From assembly GCA_016199545.1 (NCBI GenBank), contig JACQGN010000260.1, positions 1 to 45,048 on the forward strand: a stretch of DNA of 45,048 nt. Reading direction: 5' to 3'. The notes beneath the pieces are model-generated. The model searched no databases. It was given only the letters and a program-made list of their open reading frames with translations, and had not been told where the DNA came from. Positions 23,248 through 31,619 of this stretch are shown piece after piece. The position numbers and the translations under genes were made by a program. This DNA comes from Betaproteobacteria bacterium (lineage in GTDB: Bacteria > Pseudomonadota > Gammaproteobacteria > Burkholderiales > SG8-41). Each line of letters starts with the position of its first letter. Position 1 is the first letter of the stretch.

Positions 23248-24044
23248 GTGAGCCTTCCGACGTACGAAGTTTTCGCCATACGCTATGCCCGGCGGGACGG
23301 GCGCAGAGCGAGCCAGTTCATCGGCGGCGATCCGCACGATGCGCCGATGCCGCTCGATTATTTCGTGTGGGTGGCGCGCAGCCCGGACCGGGTGTTCGTG
23401 ATTGACACCGGCTTCACGGCGGAGACGGCGGCGCGGCGCAAGCGTGATTACATTCGTGCCCGGGGGAAGGCCTGGAGCTCCTCGGCATGCGGTCCGACGA
23501 GGTTCGCGATGTCATCATCACCCATCTGCACTACGACCACGCCGGCACGGTTACTGATTTCCCCAAAGCCACGTTTCATCTGCAGGACGAAGAAATGTCA
23601 TACGCCACCGGACGTTACATGGCACACAAGCATCTGCAACACGCCTACGACGTCGATGATGTGGTCGGCATGGTGCGCCTGGTGTACGAGGGGCGCGTTG
23701 TGTTCCGCCAGGGCTCCGCGGAGCTGGCCCCCGGCTTGAGCGTCCATCACGTCGGCGGTCACACGGCAGGTTTGCAGTCCGTTCGAGTGTTTACAAAGCG
23801 AGGCTGGGTGGTGCTTGCTTCCGACGCAAGTCATTTCTATGAGCATCTCGAAACCGGCCGCGGGTTTCCCAACGTGTTTCACTTGGGTGAAATGCTCGAG
23901 GGCTACAACAAACTGAGGGCGTTAGCCGACTCACCCAGACACATCATTCCGGGGCACGATCCACTCGTAATGGCACGCTATCCAGCGGTCAGCGGGACGC
24001 TTGAGGGGATTGCCGTCCGTCTGGACGTGATGCCTTCCGGTTAA
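23248..24044 (+). pseudogene. MBL-fold lactonase-like hydrolase, frameshifted
   Basis: This gene is of the N-acyl-homoserine-lactonase/MBL type. The 5' part (GTG at 23248; SLPTYEVFAIRYARRDGR to RKRDYIRARG) and the 3' part (GLELLGMRSDEVRDVIITHLHYDHAG to the end) are in different frames. The change occurs near 23460-23466, where a C-run reads GCCCGGGGG; one extra C would restore 'APGEGLELLG' and give about 266 residues. The metal motif HLHYDH, the second His in HVGGHTAG and the Asp in LASDASH are all present. It is probably a recent single-base loss or an assembly error. It ends the UGSC operon. Confidence 0.85.
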
Positions 24045-24265
24045 TGACCGCCGGGAGAAGGAATCGCACAATCCGGGCCCCGATCCGCTTGACCTTGATT
24101 CCCGTGAGAGCTGCCGAGCAGCAACGTGCCCCTTCAGGGGCAGCAAGTCTGGTATAAGGGCCAAAAAGAGACCCCCATTCGTGGTTACCGATTGAAGGCG
24201 CTTGCAGTTGCCGGAGCCAGAGTGACGACCGGCGCCGGCGTCGGCAGTGCCCATCGAGCGCGCCG

Positions 24266-25684
24266 TTGCGGCCCGTTCCGTTGAGTACCGGCGCCCGTCG
24301 GCACGCGCCGCTCGCCGGGCTGTTCGTGGTCAGCCTCGGCGCGTCGCTCGCCACGATGGATCTGGCGGTGAACGTCGCGTTCCCGTCGATCACCGACGCC
24401 TTCACGCTGGAAACCCGTTCGATCCGCTGGGTGGTGATCAGCTACGTGCTGACCTACTCCAGCCTGATGCTGGCGTTCGGCAGGCTCGGCGATCGCATCG
24501 GGCATCGACAGGTTTTCCGCGCCGGCCTGCTGGTCAGCGTGGTCGCCCTGGTGCTTTGCGCGCTCGCCGCCGATTACGGGAGCCTGCTTGCCGCGCGCAT
24601 CGTGCAGGGAGTCGGAACGGCGCTGGTGCTGAGCTGCGCGCCTGCGCTCGCCACTTTGCTCTACGATGAGAGCAGGCGGCTGAGGGCGCTGGGCAGCTAC
24701 TCGAGCCTGACGGCGCTGGCGAGCGTCATCGCACCGCTCATAGGCGGCGCCAGCATCGCGGCGCTGGGCTGGAGCGGCGTATTCTGGTTTCGCGCGCCGG
24801 TCGCCGTGCTCGCTCTGCTGCTGCTGCCGGTGATTCCGCACGCCCGTCAGTCTCCGCCATCCACGCATAGGGGCGCCCCGGACGTTGCGGGCCCGATCCT
24901 GCTGGCGACGAGCCTGGCGTTTCTGCTGCTGACCCCCGCGCTGCTCGACGCGAGCCGATCCGGATGGCTTGCGCTCCTGACCGCCGCGATCGGACTCGCC
25001 GCTCTCGGCGCATGCGCACGGCACGAGTTGCGCGCGCAGCATCCAATCCTGCCGCCTGCCCTGATCCGCGACCCTGATTTCGTGCTGCCCAATGTTGCCG
25101 GCATTGCCGTGCATTTCGTCGCTTTTGCCGTCCCGCTGCTGGCGCCTTACTACCTGACGCGGATCGCGGGCTATGCGCCTATCGAGAGCGGCGCTGTGCT
25201 GGCGCTGTCGCCTGCGGGCATGCTGATCGGCTCGGCGCTGGCAGCGAGGACGGCCGGTGTCTTCGGGGTGCGCAGGACAGCGTTGCTGGGCGGCGCACTG
25301 GTCGCCGTGGGCAGCCTCACGATTGCGCTGTGGCCGAGCCTGCCGTGGCTCGCGCTGATCCTTGCCACCCTCATGCTGCATGGCATGGGCCTCGGCTTGT
25401 TCCAGGTGGCTTATGCCGACATCGTCGTAGCCGCCCTGCCGCGGCAGGAGCGCGGCGTCGCCGGCAGCCTTACCATGGTGACGCGCACGGTCGGAGTCAT
25501 GAGCGCTGCGACGGCGCTGACCGCGTTGCTGCATGCCATCGAAAGCCGCCAGAGCGCTTCGGGTGCGTCCGCTGCCGTGGCGTTCGAGTCTGCCTTCGGC
25601 ACGGTATTCCTGTGCGCGGCGTTGTTGCTCGCTGTCTTCCTCGCGCTCAGCGCACTGCGCCGGCGTACGTGGCGCGGGGAATAG
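24266..25684 (+). CDS. MFS transporter, DHA2 (EmrB/QacA-like) type
   Basis: This is a 472-residue integral membrane protein with about 14 hydrophobic segments. It has the MFS motif A GRLGDRIGHRQVF between helices 2 and 3, the N-terminal ATMDLAVNVAFPSI typical of DHA2 drug exporters (the 'D..IVNVALP' motif) and motif C-like glycine-rich helix 5 (APLIGGASIAALGWSGVFW). It likely exports drugs or organic compounds with proton exchange. The start is a TTG at 24266 or 24281, neither with a strong ribosome site. The 221 bp before it contain nothing recognisable. Confidence 0.88.
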   Translation: MRPVPLSTGARRHAPLAGLFVVSLGASLATMDLAVNVAFPSITDAFTLETRSIRWVVISYVLTYSSLMLAFGRLGDRIGHRQVFRAGLLVSVVALVLCALAADYGSLLAARIVQGVGTALVLSCAPALATLLYDESRRLRALGSYSSLTALASVIAPLIGGASIAALGWSGVFWFRAPVAVLALLLLPVIPHARQSPPSTHRGAPDVAGPILLATSLAFLLLTPALLDASRSGWLALLTAAIGLAALGACARHELRAQHPILPPALIRDPDFVLPNVAGIAVHFVAFAVPLLAPYYLTRIAGYAPIESGAVLALSPAGMLIGSALAARTAGVFGVRRTALLGGALVAVGSLTIALWPSLPWLALILATLMLHGMGLGLFQVAYADIVVAALPRQERGVAGSLTMVTRTVGVMSAATALTALLHAIESRQSASGASAAVAFESAFGTVFLCAALLLAVFLALSALRRRTWRGE

Positions 25685-25896
25685 CGGCTCGTCGACCACG
25701 TGTGTGTCGCCGCGCCCGGACACGAGTGCGCCTGAGTCGTTCATGGTCAAATGGTCCGCGCCAGGGCTTTCGTGACGTATGACCCCGGAATTCAGGGTTC
25801 GGGGTAAGATTGCTGGCAAAGGACTTTTCACCGGGCTTGCCCGGGACATCACACTCGAAAAGGGGATGGTGCGCGTCCTGACCAGGAGGATTCCTG

Positions 25897-26064
25897 ATGC
25901 TTCGAGGTCTCCATAAACAACACACGGCGCTGCTCATCGCCGACTTCTATGCCGATCAGATGAGCAAACTGCCGCACGCCATCGACCGCAAGTGCGCCAG
26001 GATCTTCCCGCGCCAGGCGGACGTGGTGCAGTCCGCCGAAGTCATCAAGGCATTGGCGGCGTAG
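25897..26064 (+). pseudogene. Miniature isochorismatase-like gene (139-codon in-frame deletion)
   Basis: A 55-codon frame with a very strong ribosome site (AGGAGG, 7 nt before ATG 25897). It consists of the start of an isochorismatase-like protein (HTALLIADFYADQMSKLPHA) joined directly to its end (RIFPRQADVVQSAEVIKAL). The intact relative at 39305-39877 has 139 more residues between Cys34 and Cys173; both junction points share TGCG, so deletion between short repeats is likely. It cannot be an active hydrolase. Its tail reads VIKALAA, showing that the intact copy has lost seven codons to a TAG. The 212 bp upstream are otherwise empty. Confidence 0.8.
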
Positions 26065-26091
26065 CGAGTCAGATCACACGAGGAGGGTGCC

Positions 26092-26529
26092 GTGGCAACG
26101 TATATTCCGAGCCCCAGGGACTGGGTGCGCGAGCAGGTCGAGCTCTACGAGCGGAGCGGCGGCACCCAAGGCACCACGCTGCGCGACACCGGGTTGCCGG
26201 TGATCATCGTGACCCACACCGGGCACAAGACGGGTGCGATCCGCAAGACCCCGCTCATGCGCGTCAAGGACGGCGCGAACTACGTCCTGGTTGGATAGCA
26301 GGGCGGCGCGCCGAAGCACCCGGCGTGGGTGCACAATCTGCGCGTGAACCCGGCGGTCGAGATTCGCGACCATACGGTGGTGCAGGCGATGCGGGTGCGC
26401 GAGGTCGAAGACGAAGCCGAACGGGCGCGGCTCTGGGATCTCGCCGTCGCCGCCTATCCGCCGTACGCGGACTACCAGAAGCGCACCACGCGCAAGATCC
26501 CGGTCTTCGTCGCCGAGCCGCAGCGGTAG
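26092..26529 (+). pseudogene. Deazaflavin (F420)-dependent nitroreductase-like gene with amber codon
   Basis: From GTG at 26092 (GAGGAGGG just upstream) the frame encodes a DDN-family split-barrel protein: VIIVTHTGHKTGAIRKTPLM, then VKDGANYVLVG. A TAG at 26296-26298 then interrupts it, and the same frame continues QGGAPKHPAWVHNLRVNPAVEIRD to the TAG ending at 26529. Relatives have 'VASKGGAPKHP' here, so one Ser-type codon became TAG. The full product would be 145 residues, normal for the family, so the nonsense mutation is probably recent. No F420 biosynthesis genes are in the window. Confidence 0.85.
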
Positions 26530-26576
26530 CCCTGCGACCGGCGCTTGCGCGCCTGTGCGCCCGCGGGGAATGATCG

Positions 26577-28235
26577 TCAGGCCGTGTGCCAGCCGAACTG
26601 CTGCGGCTTGCGGCCCGCGGCGTGGTGCAATTGCACGTTCACCAGCGCCGGTCCCTTGAACTTCATCGCTCCGTCCAGCGCCGCTTTCAGGTCCTTGGGA
26701 TCGGTGACGAAGTAGCCTTTGCCGCCGAACGCTTCCATCATCCTGTCGTAACGCGCGCCCACCGTCAGGTGGCCCGGCGCCGCTTTCAGCGGGTCGTCGG
26801 GGAGCGCGGCCGCCCCGCCGCCGATGCCGCCATTGTTGAGCACGACGATCTTCACCGGCATTTTGTGGCGGCACACCGTTTCCATCTCCATGCCGGAGAA
26901 ACCGATGGCCGAGTCACCGGAAACCGAAATGATCGGCCGGTCCGGATGCACCGCGGCGGCGGCCAGCACAAAGCCCATGCCAACGCCCATGGTGCCGTAC
27001 GAGCCGGCATCCAGACGCGTGCGCGGGCTCCTGTTCGGCATCTGGGTGCGGCCGATATCCATCGTGTTCGCGCCCTCGCCGATGATGATGGCGTTGTCGG
27101 GGATCCACGGGCTGATGTCGCGGAACGCGCGGTAGTAATTGGTCGGCGCCGACTCGTCGTCGATCATCGGCTGGATTTGTTTCGCGTTCGCGGCCGCTTT
27201 CTCGGCGAGCGCCTTGTGCCAATCGGTATCCCCCGGATAGAACCACTCGAAGCTCTCCAGGGCCCGGTTCAACTGCCCGACGATCGCCTTGCCGTCGCCG
27301 ACCAGGGCGACCTCGGTCGGGACATTCTGGCTGATCGCTTCCGGCGCGATATCGATCTGCACGATCCGCACATTCCTGTTGAACCGCGGCGGCCGGCCGA
27401 AATGCATGATCCAGTTGAGCCGCGCGCCCATCAGCACGATCACGTCGGCTTCCTGCAGCGCGTGACTGCGCGCCGCGCCAACCGACAGCGGGTGGCTGTC
27501 GTCCATCACGCCCTTGCCCATGGGGGAGGCGAGGAACGGCACGCCGGTGCGCTCGATGAAGGCGCGGACTTCGTCCTCGGCACGGGACCAGGCCATGCCT
27601 TTGCCGACGATGGCGAGCGGGCGTTGCGCGGTTTTCAGGACGTCCAGCGCCTGCGCGATGTTCTCCTGCGGCGCGGTGCTGCGCGGCGGATCGGCGCAGC
27701 GGGCGGGGAAGTGAACGGCGTCTTCTTCGGCCTCGCCCAGAATGATGTCGTCCGGCATGTCGAGATAGGTGGCGCCGGGACGGCCGTAGATGGAATTGCG
27801 CACGGCCATTTCGACATAGAACGGGATGCGGTGGGGGTGTTCCACATCGTGCGCGAACTTGCAGAAGGGCGTGGCGATCAGCACCTGGCGCTCTTCCTGG
27901 AATGCGCCCATGCCGTTCTGCCGCACCGGCGAGGCGCCGCCGATCAGGATCATCGGCCAGCAGTTTTCCTTCGCGTTGGCGAGGCCGGAGAGGCCATGCA
28001 CGACGCCCGGACCCGACACCACGACGCAGGCGCCAGGCCGGCCCGTCAGGTAGCCTACGGCCCCGGCGGCATAGGAGGCTGACTGCTCATTGCGGCAGCC
28101 GTAGTATTTGATGCCGACCTTCTGCGCCTCGCGCGCGATCGGCTGAACCGGGAAGCCGACGATCCCGAACATGTATTCAACGCCCTGGTCTTTCAAGGCT
28201 CGCGCCATGATCGCGCCGCCCGTCAGTTTTGCCAT
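26577..28235 (-). CDS. Thiamine-diphosphate enzyme, oxalyl-CoA decarboxylase/2-hydroxyacyl-CoA lyase type
   Basis: This 552-residue ThDP enzyme has the PYR domain with the catalytic Glu in YGCRNEQSASYAAGA (near 48), SGPGVVHGLSGLANA, a central domain (residues 190-330) and the ThDP-binding PP domain with ISVSGDSAIGFSGMEMET...VVLNNGG (the GDG..N.N pattern, near 440-470). The overall pattern matches oxalyl-CoA decarboxylase and HACL-type acyl-CoA lyases rather than acetolactate synthase. It lies 11 bp after a ThuA-domain gene in the same direction, and three CoA-transferases nearby could supply its acyl-CoA substrate. Confidence 0.9.
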   Translation of the reverse strand: MAKLTGGAIMARALKDQGVEYMFGIVGFPVQPIAREAQKVGIKYYGCRNEQSASYAAGAVGYLTGRPGACVVVSGPGVVHGLSGLANAKENCWPMILIGGASPVRQNGMGAFQEERQVLIATPFCKFAHDVEHPHRIPFYVEMAVRNSIYGRPGATYLDMPDDIILGEAEEDAVHFPARCADPPRSTAPQENIAQALDVLKTAQRPLAIVGKGMAWSRAEDEVRAFIERTGVPFLASPMGKGVMDDSHPLSVGAARSHALQEADVIVLMGARLNWIMHFGRPPRFNRNVRIVQIDIAPEAISQNVPTEVALVGDGKAIVGQLNRALESFEWFYPGDTDWHKALAEKAAANAKQIQPMIDDESAPTNYYRAFRDISPWIPDNAIIIGEGANTMDIGRTQMPNRSPRTRLDAGSYGTMGVGMGFVLAAAAVHPDRPIISVSGDSAIGFSGMEMETVCRHKMPVKIVVLNNGGIGGGAAALPDDPLKAAPGHLTVGARYDRMMEAFGGKGYFVTDPKDLKAALDGAMKFKGPALVNVQLHHAAGRKPQQFGWHTA

Positions 28236-28246
28236 GATTTAGCTCC

Positions 28247-29098
28247 CTAGTTGGTGGATACGAGATTCAACGGCCCCCCGGAGGTATCGCTCCGCGTGGC
28301 AGCGAGGGTACCCCAGGCGATGGCATTGCGCAGCAATTTGATGAACGCGTCGTTCTCCCACGACCCGCGAAATGTGGGCGGCTCGTCCGTAGCGGGCCGG
28401 CCCTGGCGGGAGGCAGGATTGTGGCAATGACCGAAAGCAAAGTAGGTCACGCCACCGTTGCCGACCTCCCGAGTGTAGCCCAGCACGCGAGTTTTGCCGT
28501 CGGGTTGCAGGGAAGTGTCCGAGCCGTAGAGGGGTGCGACGATGGGTGATACGGCGCCCGCACCGTATTCCGCGGTGAGCAATATCCGCGTCGAGCCCGG
28601 ATCCTGCAGCTCGATGAAGTAGGGTTCGTCCTCGACCTCGAAAGATCTGCCGAGCCCCTGCGTGAGAGGGTGATCGCCTTCGCGCACATCGACGCGAAAC
28701 TTGCAAATCGGCGGATGGGTCAGGAAGAAGCTCCCGAGGAGGGCGTGATGCTCGGTCTTGACGGTGCGGCGCTGGCGCACGCCCTCCACCCGCTCGGCGC
28801 GGCCACCGCTGGTGCCGTGCAACGCGAGCCAGTGGCCGCCCGCCTCGACCCAGGTCCGGATGGCACGGCACTGCGCGGCGTTGGGGTAGGGGCCGGCCAC
28901 GTAGGTGATCAGCAACCGGGTGACCGGGAGCCATTTCTCGATGTCCGCGAAGTCATTGGTGACCGAGGCCGGAACATCGCGTTCGGCCAGCAGTCCCAGC
29001 AACCGCAGTCGGGCATGGTCGTGGTCGTGTCCGGCCATTGAACCGGGCGGAAAACCGCCGGTGATGAGATGCGCCCGGGGAAACTTTTTCTCTGTCAT
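28247..29098 (-). CDS. ThuA-domain protein
   Basis: This 283-residue protein has the class I glutamine-amidotransferase-like ThuA fold. Landmarks are HLITGGFPPGSMAGHDHDHAR near the start, LLITYVAGPYPNAAQ, AGGHWLALHGTSGG (the ThuA 'GGG...LHG' turn), DHPLTQGLG, EDEPYFIEL and a late GVTYFAFGHCHNPAS with terminal NAIAWG. ThuA proteins are linked to disaccharide or organic-compound utilisation but rarely have proven chemistry. There is no signal peptide. It is the first gene of a two-gene unit with the oxalyl-CoA decarboxylase-like gene. Its first 35 codons and upstream region are duplicated at 33367-33548. Confidence 0.85.
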   Translation of the reverse strand: MTEKKFPRAHLITGGFPPGSMAGHDHDHARLRLLGLLAERDVPASVTNDFADIEKWLPVTRLLITYVAGPYPNAAQCRAIRTWVEAGGHWLALHGTSGGRAERVEGVRQRRTVKTEHHALLGSFFLTHPPICKFRVDVREGDHPLTQGLGRSFEVEDEPYFIELQDPGSTRILLTAEYGAGAVSPIVAPLYGSDTSLQPDGKTRVLGYTREVGNGGVTYFAFGHCHNPASRQGRPATDEPPTFRGSWENDAFIKLLRNAIAWGTLAATRSDTSGGPLNLVSTN

Positions 29099-29168
29099 TG
29101 GATTACCTCCATCTTAGAACCTGCCCGCTCGGGCGGGCAGCACGACGCTCCCCTCTCCCCCGGGAGAA
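28992..29168. repeat. Duplicated block, copy 1 (ThuA 5' end and upstream REP)
   Basis: The first ~35 codons of the ThuA gene plus its upstream sequence recur as a diverged copy at 33367-33548. Just upstream of the gene is a perfect 8-bp hairpin CTGCCCGC-TCGG-GCGGGCAG (29121-29140) followed by a CCCCTCTCCCCCGGGAGA run, a REP-like pair. Further along (29160-29359) the region contains the palindrome-like GGGTCAGACCCC and otherwise only the ribosome site of the next TctC gene. Confidence 0.65.
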
Positions 29169-29359
29169 AATACCTGCGCAGCGTAAGATGCGGGGAAACC
29201 TCAGGGTCAGACCCCGATTTTCCTACATGGCGCTGGAATCGAGCAAGACGACCTGCAGTTTGCGGGCGCGTTCGATCCTGAAGCTTACGTGATACCCTCG
29301 AAGTGACCCCGCGAGAATGTACGCTGCGGGAAGAGGAACGCGATCGAGGAGAAACGCCC

Positions 29360-30352
29360 ATGAGGACCACTTTATATGCCGGTGTGCGGAACGCGCTGAT
29401 CTGCGCGGCCGGCGTCGCGCTTCCGGCCGCATCAATCGCCGCAACAGCGCAGACCTACCCGGACCGCCCGCTGCGCTTCATCGTGCCGTTCGTGCCGGGT
29501 GGTGCGACCGACATCATGGCGCGCACGATTGCAGCGAAAGTCAACGAGGCCTGGCGTCAGCCGGTCGTGGTCGACAACCGCGCAGGTGGCGGCGGCGCGA
29601 TCGCGGCGGTACTGGCCGCAAAGTCGCCACCCGATGGCTACACCTGGTTCATCGGCACCATCAGCACGCTCGCGACCAACGTCGCGGCCTACCGCAAGCT
29701 GCCATACGATCCGCTGCGCGACTTCGATCCAGTGACCGTCACCGCCATCACACCCTTTTTCATCGTCGTGCATCCTTCGGTGCCGGCAGCGACGCTCGCG
29801 GAGCTGATCGCGGCAGCCAAGGCGCGGCCGGGCAAGATCAACTACGGATCATCCGGCGTCGGCGGCGGCGCACACCTGACCGTCGAGTACTTCAAGATGA
29901 CCGCGGGCATCGATCTCTTCCACATCCCCTACAAGGGCGCGGCCCAGATCACGACCGAACTCATCGGCGGTCAGATCCAGCTTGCGTTCAGTCAACCCCC
30001 TTCGGCGGTACCGCATGTACGCGCCGGCAAGCTGCGCGCACTTGCCACCACCGCATCCAAACGGGTCAGCGCCCTGCCTGAGGTTCCGGTGATGGCTGAA
30101 GCAGGCCTGCCAGGGTTCGAGGCCAACTCCTGGCAGGGCATCGTGCTGCCCAAGGGCACGCCGCCGGCACGGACGGCGAAGATCCTCGCAGAGGTCCGAC
30201 GCATCCTCGCCACGCCCGAGATGCGCGAGCGCTTGGCCACGGAGGGTTCGGAACCGGGCGGAATGGCTCCCGCGGATTTCCGCCGTCACATGGAGCGTGA
30301 GATCGCGAAGTGGACCAAGGTCGTGCAGGCAACCGGGCTCACGATCGATTGA
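29360..30352 (+). CDS. TctC/Bug-family binding protein
   Basis: This is a complete 330-residue periplasmic binding protein. The ATG at 29360 has GAGGAG 8-9 nt upstream and starts a signal peptide (MRTTLYAGVRNALICAAGV...ATAQ). It then has TYPDRPLRFIVPFVPGGATDI, VVDNRAGGGGAIAAVLAA, PPDGYTWFIGTIST, LFHIPYKGAAQITTELIGGQ and the C-terminal MAPADFRRHMEREIAKWTKVV. It converges with the CoA-transferase pair, ending 17 bp from the second enzyme's stop. The ligand is unknown, perhaps the acid activated by those CoA-transferases. Confidence 0.92.
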   Translation: MRTTLYAGVRNALICAAGVALPAASIAATAQTYPDRPLRFIVPFVPGGATDIMARTIAAKVNEAWRQPVVVDNRAGGGGAIAAVLAAKSPPDGYTWFIGTISTLATNVAAYRKLPYDPLRDFDPVTVTAITPFFIVVHPSVPAATLAELIAAAKARPGKINYGSSGVGGGAHLTVEYFKMTAGIDLFHIPYKGAAQITTELIGGQIQLAFSQPPSAVPHVRAGKLRALATTASKRVSALPEVPVMAEAGLPGFEANSWQGIVLPKGTPPARTAKILAEVRRILATPEMRERLATEGSEPGGMAPADFRRHMEREIAKWTKVVQATGLTID

Positions 30353-30369
30353 TCGGGATTACCGTCGCG

Positions 30370-31605
30370 TTACCCGCCGGCCTCGGCAGGCGCCGGCACT
30401 TCCAGCACGCCCTCGGCAATCAGCGGTTCGATCTCGGCGTCCGCCATGCCGAGGATCTCTCGGCAGACTTGCAGCGTGTGCTCGCCGATGAAAGGCGTCG
30501 GCCAGTTTTGCGCGGCGGCCGCGCGCGAAAGCCTGAACTCGGAGCGCTGTACCGGATGGCGGCCGATTTCCGGCTTCTCGTAGTAGACGAAATGGCCGCG
30601 GTGTTCGAGCTGCGGGTCTTCGATCACGCCCTTGTTCGGATGCACGACGCCTGCGGGAACCCCGGCGCTTTGCAGCGCACGCATCAGCGCCTCCGCTTCC
30701 CATGTCCGCGTCGCATCTGCGAGCAGGGCTTCAAGCTCGTCTTCGTCGCGCTTACGCCCGAGCAGCGTTGAAAAACGCTCTGCCTGCATCCATGACGGAT
30801 CGCCGAGCACTCGCCGCAAAGCGAGCCAGTGCGCATCGGTCATGCAGGTGATCGTGGCCCAGCGATCCTCGCCCCGGCACGGATACGCGCCGTGGGGTGC
30901 AGCCGCCTCGTGGCGATTGCCCGTGCGGCTGCCTTCGCGGCCGTTGTTCGCGCAGTCGAGCAACAAGGGCGCCACGAAGTGCAGCGCGACTTCGAGCTGC
31001 GACATGTCGATGTGCTGCCCGCTGCCGGTACGCCGGCGATAGTCCAGCGCCGCCAGCAAGGTGGCGACGGCGAAGCGTGGCGCGATGAAATCCGTGTAGG
31101 CGCCATACGGATTGGTGGGCCCGCGATCCGGCCAGCCGGTAAGACCGGTCAGGCCGCTCAGCGACGAGAGCACGGCGCCGAATCCCGGCAGCTTCGAATT
31201 CGGTCCGCCGCGACCGAGCATCGAGGTGCTGAATAGGATGATGTCGGGTTTGATCCTGCGCAGCTCGTCGTAGCCGAGCCCCAATCGCTCCATCGTCCCG
31301 GGCGTGAAATTCTCGGTGACCATGTCGGCCCACGCAACCATGCGCTCGACGATCGCGATGGCCTTGGGACTGCCCAGATTGAGCCCCAACGCGTACTTGT
31401 TGGCGTTGTAGTTGGCATAGTAGCCGCTGCGGTTGAGGCTCCTGCCTTCGCCGCCGAAGGGCGGCGAGCTGCGCAGCACGTCGGGGCGCAGCTTCGACTC
31501 CACCCGCACGACCGTAGCGCCATACTCCGCGAGATAGCCGGTCGTCATCGGTCCGGCCGCGACCCAGCAGAAGTCCAGCACCTTGAGATTGTCGAGAGGG
31601 CGCAT
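30370..31605 (-). CDS. Family III CoA-transferase, catalytic type
   Basis: This 411-residue CoA-transferase/CaiB-like enzyme moves CoA between organic acids. The start MRPLDNLKVLDFCWVAAGP has the family's first-strand pattern, and NYNANKYALGLNLGSP follows. The catalytic Asp is at AYTDFIAPRFA (near 170), preceding GSGQHIDMSQLE, and the C-terminal domain has VPAGVVHPNKGVIEDPQL. ATG at 31605 is chosen; longer open reading upstream belongs to the neighbouring gene in another frame. It follows the second CoA-transferase by 14 nt and probably forms a hetero-oligomer with it. Confidence 0.93.
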   Translation of the reverse strand: MRPLDNLKVLDFCWVAAGPMTTGYLAEYGATVVRVESKLRPDVLRSSPPFGGEGRSLNRSGYYANYNANKYALGLNLGSPKAIAIVERMVAWADMVTENFTPGTMERLGLGYDELRRIKPDIILFSTSMLGRGGPNSKLPGFGAVLSSLSGLTGLTGWPDRGPTNPYGAYTDFIAPRFAVATLLAALDYRRRTGSGQHIDMSQLEVALHFVAPLLLDCANNGREGSRTGNRHEAAAPHGAYPCRGEDRWATITCMTDAHWLALRRVLGDPSWMQAERFSTLLGRKRDEDELEALLADATRTWEAEALMRALQSAGVPAGVVHPNKGVIEDPQLEHRGHFVYYEKPEIGRHPVQRSEFRLSRAAAAQNWPTPFIGEHTLQVCREILGMADAEIEPLIAEGVLEVPAPAEAGG

Positions 31606-31619
31606 CGCTTCGTCTCGCC

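Noticed and set aside
24185-25852. Antisense frame across the MFS gene
   Set aside because: The translation is a low-complexity Arg/Gln/Glu-rich string; the sense strand gives a clear 14-helix transporter.
29165-29260. GGGTCAGACCCC motif as a transposase-associated end
   Set aside because: Only one short occurrence without a partner end or coding sequence; too little to call an element.
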